64,000 nucleotides of DNA from Castanea sativa (lineage: Eukaryota; Streptophyta; Magnoliopsida; Fagales; Fagaceae): assembly GCF_040712315.1 (NCBI RefSeq), contig NC_134015.1, positions 52,739,464 through 52,803,463 on the forward strand, in the 5' to 3' direction. The notes beneath the pieces are model-generated. The model saw only the letters and a list, made by a program, of their open reading frames with translations. It was not told the origin of the DNA and searched no databases. Positions within the stretch are counted from its first letter, which is position 1; every line of letters begins with the position of its first letter. The position numbers were made by a program, and so were the translations under genes. Of this stretch, positions 57,562 through 64,000 are shown piece by piece.

Positions 57562-59130
57562 CTATCAAATATTGATAGCTTAATTTAGAAAATCTAATAT
57601 ATTGTATCAGCTATATTTTGTTAGAAAAGAATCAATTCATTTTAAGAAGAGTTTGAGATTAACACTTATAAGTTTTATCTACTATTTCCATTTTCACTTA
57701 ACAAAAATAGATCATCAAATTTCTTCACGCATCACATGGGTCTGTAACTTGTGATATTGTAAAATTGGATCAAAAATTAAGTTTTTTTTTTTGGGTAATA
57801 TTATTGCAAATGAAAAGATAATTACATGAGAATTGGGTGAAATTTTATGGGTTTATATTCCTTACTAGATAGGTTATTTTTAACTTTTATGGGTCAAGTA
57901 GTTGCACCATGTGTTAACTTGAAGTTATTGACGTAGGGGTTGCATGTGTAGTAGTTTAAAAACTTAGTGGTGAGCATCTCTAACATACTCTCTATATTTT
58001 TTGTCTTGTTTGGAGAGTAAACAATGACTTTTACCCTTTTTCTATCTTATTTGAAATAATCATTTCCATTCTTTTACCTTTTATTTACTTGCTTTTTCAA
58101 ATGCATTTTCCAATAAACTCTTTACCCTTTCTCTATCTCATTTAAAATAATCATTTCCATTCTTTTTTATGTATTAGTTTTAACAGTTTTTTTACCCGGC
58201 GAGAGAGAGTGAGAAGTATTATGGGGTTGATTTTTTTATTCCATTAAATTATTTTGCTAATAAACAATAACATTCTAGACCAAGAGAACGAATTTTCATT
58301 ACTAAAACACTTTTTTGAGCTTTGGAGAGACTGTTAGAACTGTGTTTTTAAGTTTTACTCTCTAAACTAGAGAGGATTTTGGTTTCAGCTCATTTATTGG
58401 AGATGCTCCCTCCTAACTAATAATTATCTCATACGGACTATATAAACAATATGTCTCCATCATGTGGGCTCCTAAATTCACAATTATATGAAATCCATAT
58501 ATTGTGTAAGACATGTTGCATATGTCACAACAGATCCCTTCTTTCCCTTAGCAGCTCATCAATCATAACTTTCATCATATTCTAGATTTTTTCCCCCAGC
58601 ATGGGGTCTCCTAGTCTTTCCTTTTCACCCACTATGACTCACATTTATTGGGTTGCTCTTTTTTGTGTGTGTGTGTGGTAATAGGGAATATATAACAGAA
58701 GCAAAACCACATAGTTGTAGGTCCAGTATTATTGGGTTGCTTTTTACTAGCATATATTAAAAGTTAATACTAACGGTGGCTCTTGAGATTATCTGGGATC
58801 CTCAGCTTGGGGTGGTCTATTCATGATTGTTACAATAATTAATTGCAAACTTACACGATACGTGAGAAAATATAATATAATTATTTTATAATAATGTAAT
58901 ATAAATAGTGTATGTGTTGTTTAATAAGAAGTATTTTCTATTTTATAAGTTTTATGTAATGGAACATATAATGTATTTTGCATTCAATAACAATACATAG
59001 TAGTTTGTATGAAAAACGTAATTTTATAAAAAGATTTAAATTACTTAGTCATAATATTGTTTTATATAACTGGAGAAAATGTTATTTAAATGATTTTTTT
59101 AAATACCATAATAAAATGACTAATTTTGAA
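57562..59130. other. Intergenic, nothing recognised
   Basis: AT-rich. There is a diverged duplication around 58020-58170 ('acccttt(t)tctatct' and 'aaataatcatttccattctt' occur twice). No gene is seen. Confidence 0.5.
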
Positions 59131-60332
59131 CATGTAAGGACGTGAGTTGGATCCTAAGTCCAAAAGGTGGCAGGATTAAGGCCCAACACAATGAATTTGT
59201 AGAAAGTGGGTTGGAAACTAAGCTTTAATGGATTGGACAACAACTATAGTGGATCCAGATGACAAGAAAAACCAAGATAAACAAGTTTTATGCAAAGTAG
59301 CTCTTCCCCGGCAAAATCCGAGGAGAATAACTCGTGTATATATCTCTCTTAAACTTAGTTACAATTTCAGTTCTTGTTACTACAGTATTTTCTCTCTAGA
59401 TTTCAAATGATCCCCTTCTCCTAGAGGATTTCTTCCATTATATAGCATCTTTCAGCTGATCTTGGTCCTCCATTTGTTGATCATGTAGGCCACTACTCGA
59501 GTGTTTGTCCCATCAGACACTTTCCCAAATCTTCTGTGAGTTGTGGCAGCCAAGATAGTACTATTCAATGGTCTTCTCTACATAAATGTGGCCAAAAGGT
59601 TTGGTGGGGTGCAATAAATGTGGTGGCAGCTACCATTATTTCAAACACACTAGGACCAATCCGCTCTTTGAAGCCCTTCCTCCAATGTGCAACCTCCTCT
59701 GGTAATGTGCCATCGACGTGACCAAAGCTCGCGCTCCTGACCTTAACCATCTGAGGGTATGGTCTTCTCGGAACTGCATCGGCCTCCTCGGCCTCGAATA
59801 TGACACGTGTCACTATTACCTTATTAAATTCCTGTGTCCCACAATAACCCCTCAAAACTCCAGTTTTTCCCTCCTATCTGAGGAGAAAAAATGGGTTTTG
59901 ACCATAGGTGGCAGTCCCCACATGCTTCTTTGATTTTCTCACGTGAGAACGTCACTTCGTATGCCCTGTAAGCACTCCTGACACTTTGGAGTTTGCAACG
60001 CATCATTGAATGCGCAATATGGCACCTTGTTCCCCACGTCCTACGGTGAGATGAAGATCTTATGGCTGGTGTTTTTCCTCGAAATTTGGGCAGAGTAACT
60101 CCCGCCCAACTTTTCCTCCTATATAAGGTGCTTGGGGGATTCATTTCTCTCATTTTACAAATCTTCAAACTTCCAAGAAGCTCTTGAGGTGACTCTAGTC
60201 ATTATTTTCGTAAGTTCCTTGTCTACCCCAATATTATTCTTAGGCTCTTTTCACCTCGACCAGTCTCCTCGGCCTTCTGTTTTCTGTTTCTTTCTTCGAA
60301 AAAGTTCTTTCCCTTAACCTTAGCTTGCTTAG

Positions 60333-62935
60333 ATGGGTAGGTTTGCTCACCTAGTAGATACCCCTGCAGGTATGGAGGGGTTTAGGGCCCTGTATCATAT
60401 TCCCCAGGGTGTCTCCTTGCAGTACCGCCCTCTGGGTGGGTGGCACGACCTCAAAAGGGAGGGGGAGGTCGTTATTCCAATGATTTCTTTCATACAAAGG
60501 GGAATGAGGCTTCCCATAGGTAGGGTGACCTCGGATTATTTGATCGCCTATAGGATCTGCCTTTATCAATGCGCGCCCAACCTGTTTAGAGTCTTAGGTA
60601 GTGTAGACGCTCTTAAAGAGCAAATGGGGTTAGGCATCACTTGACATGACGTTGCTTGGATGTATGAGTGTCAACTGCTTGCAGACTTTGACTACTATCT
60701 TAAGTCTAGGTCTTCCGAAGTTAGGCTTATCTCATGTCTCCCCAAATCAAACAAGCGCATGAAAGATGACTTTTGAATCGTCTTGGGTGAATGGCATGAC
60801 GGTCTTCACTGCCCAACTCAGTAGGGAGCACCAGGTGGGGTACCCTAGGTTTAGGTCCTTTAGTACGGGAATCATCTTTATAGTTTGGTTCTTTCTTCAT
60901 TTCATTAGTAATTGGTTTCCTTCTGACTGATGACTTGCCTCTCTAACTGTGGTTTTATTTCTTGGCTTTTTTTTTATTTTTATTTTTTATAGATAAAAGA
61001 TATGTGGCTCCTAATCTCAACTTTGTCAACGTTCCAGATCTCAGCAGGGTGCTAAGATCCGAGGTGTTCGTGAGTGAGGACAGACAACTGAGAGCTATTC
61101 ACTTTATCCTTGACTTCAAGCTCTTGTTCAATGTGTTTCAGGACGTGGGCAACGCGATCAGAGCAAGTGATCCTCGGCTGGCTCAGATTGACATCTTAGC
61201 GCCTGGATTCCTAGCCTGAGAAGGTACTAGCAAGTCGAGCTGCCTTCCCATTGTTCTCCCCGTAAAGTAGCAATTTCGAGAGAAGATACAGCTTCCTCGC
61301 GCTTGTCACTCTAGGAGGAGATAGACTAGTTTCAATTTGAGGAAGTGAGGGAGGAGTAGAGGGAGCCTATAATTCAGGTCTCAGACTCGGAAGACGAACT
61401 TGACAGACCCTCAAGCATTCTATCCTCCGGATTTGTCGTCGCGCACATAACCAGCAGTTTGGAAGGAGCAGAAGAAGAAATGCCAATGGAGAGGATCTGA
61501 GCTTCCTACTTTTCCTCCTCCTCCTCCTTCTTTAGCTAACCCCTTCATGCCTGCCAATATGAAGAAGAGAAATAAGGACAAGGAGGTGGCCAAGGAGGGG
61601 GAGTTGGTCCTGCACAATGAGGGGGTTCCTCCAAAGATGCCCAAGACAGCCAAGAGCAAGGGAAGGGCTTCCTCGACCGAGGGTAAGAATGTTAAGCACG
61701 TGGCCAAGGTGCACCCTTTGAACCTAACGTGGAGCCCTTGGCTAGAGCTAGATGGCGCAACGATACCCTAGAACTCCTCCATCAGGGAGTTCTAGAGAGG
61801 GAATGCCCACTATGTTGCCGACGCTCTAGAGCAGCCCCTTTTGTTGCCGAAGGATATGGCTGCTCTAAAAAACGTGAAGCAGCAAGATCTGTTTCCGTCC
61901 CTGAAAAGGGACTTGGCCTTGGCCTTGGTAAGTTTTTCGACGCGGCTTGCTAACCTCATGATAGGACATCTTTTTCTTATTTGATAGGGTGTCCCTTGTC
62001 ATTGTGCAGGAAATCCAAGAGGTTTTCACGGCCAAAGAGTGGGTGAAGATGCTCAGTCCGAGGCTAGGGTCGCGAACAATCTTCGCGTAGAGACCAGCAA
62101 AGCTTTGGCCACCACCGATCAAAAGAATAAGAAGCTGGCTCTGAAGCTGGCTACTGCGGACAGGGATCGAAATAGCGTTGAGGCTAGCCTTAAGACCGCT
62201 GAGGTGTAGGCTGAGGAACAGCGTAAGAAGCTTCATTACGCTAAGATAAAGCTGGCCACGGCCAAACAGTAGGTCATGGATTTGAAGGCAAAGCTGGAGC
62301 AGGCTAAGGAGGCTACTCGGGTGGCTCAGGCATCTGCGGATGCTTTGGATCAAAAGTTCTATGATCTTAGAATGTAGGAGACTGAGGCCCGCCTAACTGA
62401 TGAGTTGGCTGGGGTCTGTAGGAACTACTGCCTCGAGGTATGGAACGAGGCATTGAACCTGGCTGGAGTTCCTGCTACCTCGGAGTGGAGGAGGGTTGAA
62501 AATGTGTACCATCCACAAGACCTCCGAGAAGCTCCTGAAGAAGCCTCGGGCCTTGAGATGGATACTGCCCCTACTACAACAGCACTAGCGTAGCCTCCCA
62601 GCACCCAGGCCCCTCTCCCCCCCCCCCTTGAGACTTCCAAAGGGCTTGGTAAGGTTGGTGACCTAGGCCAAGGGACAAAAGTGGCCAAGGGCATGGAGAC
62701 TACCCAAGGTAGAACTAAGCCAAAGGTTAAGGGCAAAGGTAAGGTAGCTAAAACTTTGCAAGAGACCAAGGGCCCAGAGGATGATCAAGGCAAGGATACT
62801 GCTCCCAAGACTAAGGAGTCCAAGCCAGTCAAGCCTTAAGCCGTAGCCCAGGAGAAGAAGGCCACCTTGGGTAAGGCCGCTGATCCTACTGTCTTCCAGC
62901 CAGCTAGCAAAGAAGACCCTCCTCCTCCAGCCTAG
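60333..62935 (+). pseudogene. Transposon-borne ORF with coiled-coil C-terminal half, many stops
   Basis: An N-terminal part (60333-60641) reads GFRALYHIPQGVSLQYRP, then REGEVVIPMISFIQRGMRLP and NLFRVLGSVDALKEQMGLG. After an internal stop at 60642 the frame goes on (WMYECQLLADFDYYLKSRSS). An intron-like gap (about 60845-60990) precedes RYVAPNLNFVNVPDLSRVLR. A charged Ala/Lys/Glu-rich stretch (about 62020-62390) looks like a coiled coil. It ends VCRNYCLEVWNEALNLAGVP, followed by a Lys/Pro-rich tail. I recognise the overall type from transposon-linked plant proteins but cannot give a function. Repeated TAG/TGA codons make it a pseudogene. Confidence 0.55.
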
Positions 62936-63460
62936 ACTGAGCTTAGGATTTTTCTTTTCTTTTTGTGTAGCTTTCCTTTTGTTGTGGCAGTTTGCCATGG
63001 TTTATGTTGTATCTTTCCTTTTGATTAATGAAAAGACATTAACTTTTGCTTTGCGACAAGTGCACTTTTATTTTTCTTGCAGTATTTACCTCTAATTGGA
63101 TGTAGTAACTGTTCTGTCTACTGTTGAGAGGTTAGATTAATGATGCTTCTAAGGGTGAAAACCCATACTTTAAAAAAAAGCTAACAGTATTGAATTGTTG
63201 TTAATTCGAGTAAACTAATCCCATGTAAATAGTGAGAAAATAACTGTGTTAGTACTAAAAATTGTTTAATCAATAGGAATGTTTAAGTCCTTAGAGACAA
63301 AACGGAACACTTAGTAGAAAAATGGGTGTTTGAGGTCTCTCATTCTAAGAGTACCTTATGAATGTACCTTCGGAATCCTTTAATCAAAACCCAGAGTGAG
63401 TCCTTGCTTTCTCATGATGACGCATATGATGAGGTCTCATCCTTGGTGAAGCTGTGAGGC

Positions 63461-63942
63461 GTTATTTTAGTCAAGGCCTGTGGTCCGAGGGACCAGACAT
63501 GGTCGAGAATCTGCTTAACCCTTAGAGAATTTATTGAGGCATTAATTTACCCAAGGTATGTGGTCTGAGAAACCAGACATGACCAAGATTATGTTTAACC
63601 CTTAAAGAATTTATTGAGGCGTTAATTTATCCAAAGTATGTAGTCCAAAGAACCAAGCATGTCCAAGGTTCTTTTTAACCTTTAGAGAATTTATTGAAGC
63701 GTTAATTTATCCAAGGTATGCGGTCTGAGGAACCAGGAATGGCCAAAGTTCTGTTTAACATTCAAACCAGTAATCTAGAATATTAATTTACCCATGGTAT
63801 GTGGTCCGAGGAACCAGACATGACCAATGTTTTGTTTAATATTCACACAAGTAATCAAGAATATTAATTTACCCAAGGTATGTGGTCTAAGGAACCAAGC
63901 ATGACCAAAGTTCTGTTTAATATTCAAACAAGTAATCAAGAA
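63461..63942 (+). repeat. Tandem array of 80-bp units, 6 copies
   Basis: Units start at 63461, 63541, 63621, 63701, 63782 and 63862, with lengths 80, 80, 80, 81 and 80. Each begins 'ttaatttaccca' or a variant, then 'ggtatgtggtc(c/t)gaggaacca' and 'gacatg(a/g)cca'. The first four units share 'ttagagaatttattgaggc'; the last units share 'attcaaacaagtaatcaagaat'. This gives two subtypes. Confidence 0.92.
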
Positions 63943-64000
63943 TGACACATAACGTCGCAAATAAAAGCATGGCAGAACTGCCTTTTATTAATAATAATAC

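Larger units (their letters stand above)
59136..64000 (+). mobile_element. Transposable element with long degraded ORF (left end to window edge)
   Basis: From about 59136 (TGTAAGGACGTGAGTTGG, an LTR-like start) the composition becomes GC-richer and stays so to the ORF end near 62935. A TATATAAGG box lies at 60122-60130. The ORF region, a poly(T)-rich 3' part and the 80-bp array follow. The class is not certain. A gypsy-like element with an accessory ORF is my best guess, since no RT or transposase is seen inside the window. Confidence 0.45.

Noticed and set aside
59565..60168. Minus-strand frames of 96 and 114 codons
   Set aside because: They lie in the upstream/promoter part of a plus-strand transposon and have no recognisable domain.

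Overview
This is plant nuclear DNA. It is AT-rich, has GT-AG introns, and is packed with nested transposable elements, microsatellites and MITEs. It carries a TIR-type NLR, so it is a eudicot. The style of the repeats and of the transposon-borne ORF at the right end suggests a woody eudicot, possibly Fagaceae; that is an impression and was not tested. Only three loci look like ordinary host genes: the first two exons of a receptor-like cytoplasmic kinase (minus, 1733 to the left edge), a complete seven-exon UDP-galactose/UDP-glucose transporter of the UTR3 type (plus, 46248-50907), and a U6 snRNA gene (minus, 55835-55936). A TIR-NBS-LRR gene (33091-38150) is recognisable from end to end but broken by many lesions.

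Layout. 0-2 kb: kinase 5' part with a MITE in intron 2. 2.2-4.5 kb: probable solo LTR containing a ~37-bp tandem array. 5.9-9.5 kb: decayed MULE transposase (minus) split by a 2.4-kb solo LTR with a perfect 5-bp target duplication. 9.6-10.6 kb: copia-like LTR remnant. 11.1-12.6 kb: element with ~300-bp terminal inverted repeats around what looks like a captured gene fragment. 12.85-19.66 kb: decayed endogenous pararetrovirus (caulimovirid-like) with movement-protein, capsid/zinc-knuckle and protease regions but no reverse transcriptase. 19.8-23.4, 26.75-28.03 and 39.4-44.3 kb: three copies of one spacer segment flanking the NLR, each modified by different later insertions. 28.0-32.1 kb: LINE (minus) interrupted by a 2.9-kb LTR-type element. 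44.56-45.36 kb: recent ~400-bp tandem duplication. 51.8-53.3 kb: minisatellite and LINE RNase H remnant. 56.6-57.6 kb: minisatellite and MITE. 59.1 kb to the end: transposon with a long, stop-ridden ORF and an 80-bp tandem array.

The most useful observations are these: the RT-less pararetrovirus, with tRNA-primer-site and terminal-repeat geometry matching a roughly unit-length viral genome between TA-rich tracts; the paralogous spacer copies, which give empty sites for a SINE, two MITEs and a LINE insertion; a perfect ER-stress element (CCAAT-N9-CCACG) in the UTR3 promoter; and the U6 gene with a canonical upstream element but an atypical TATA box. I did not find an obviously new multi-gene system.
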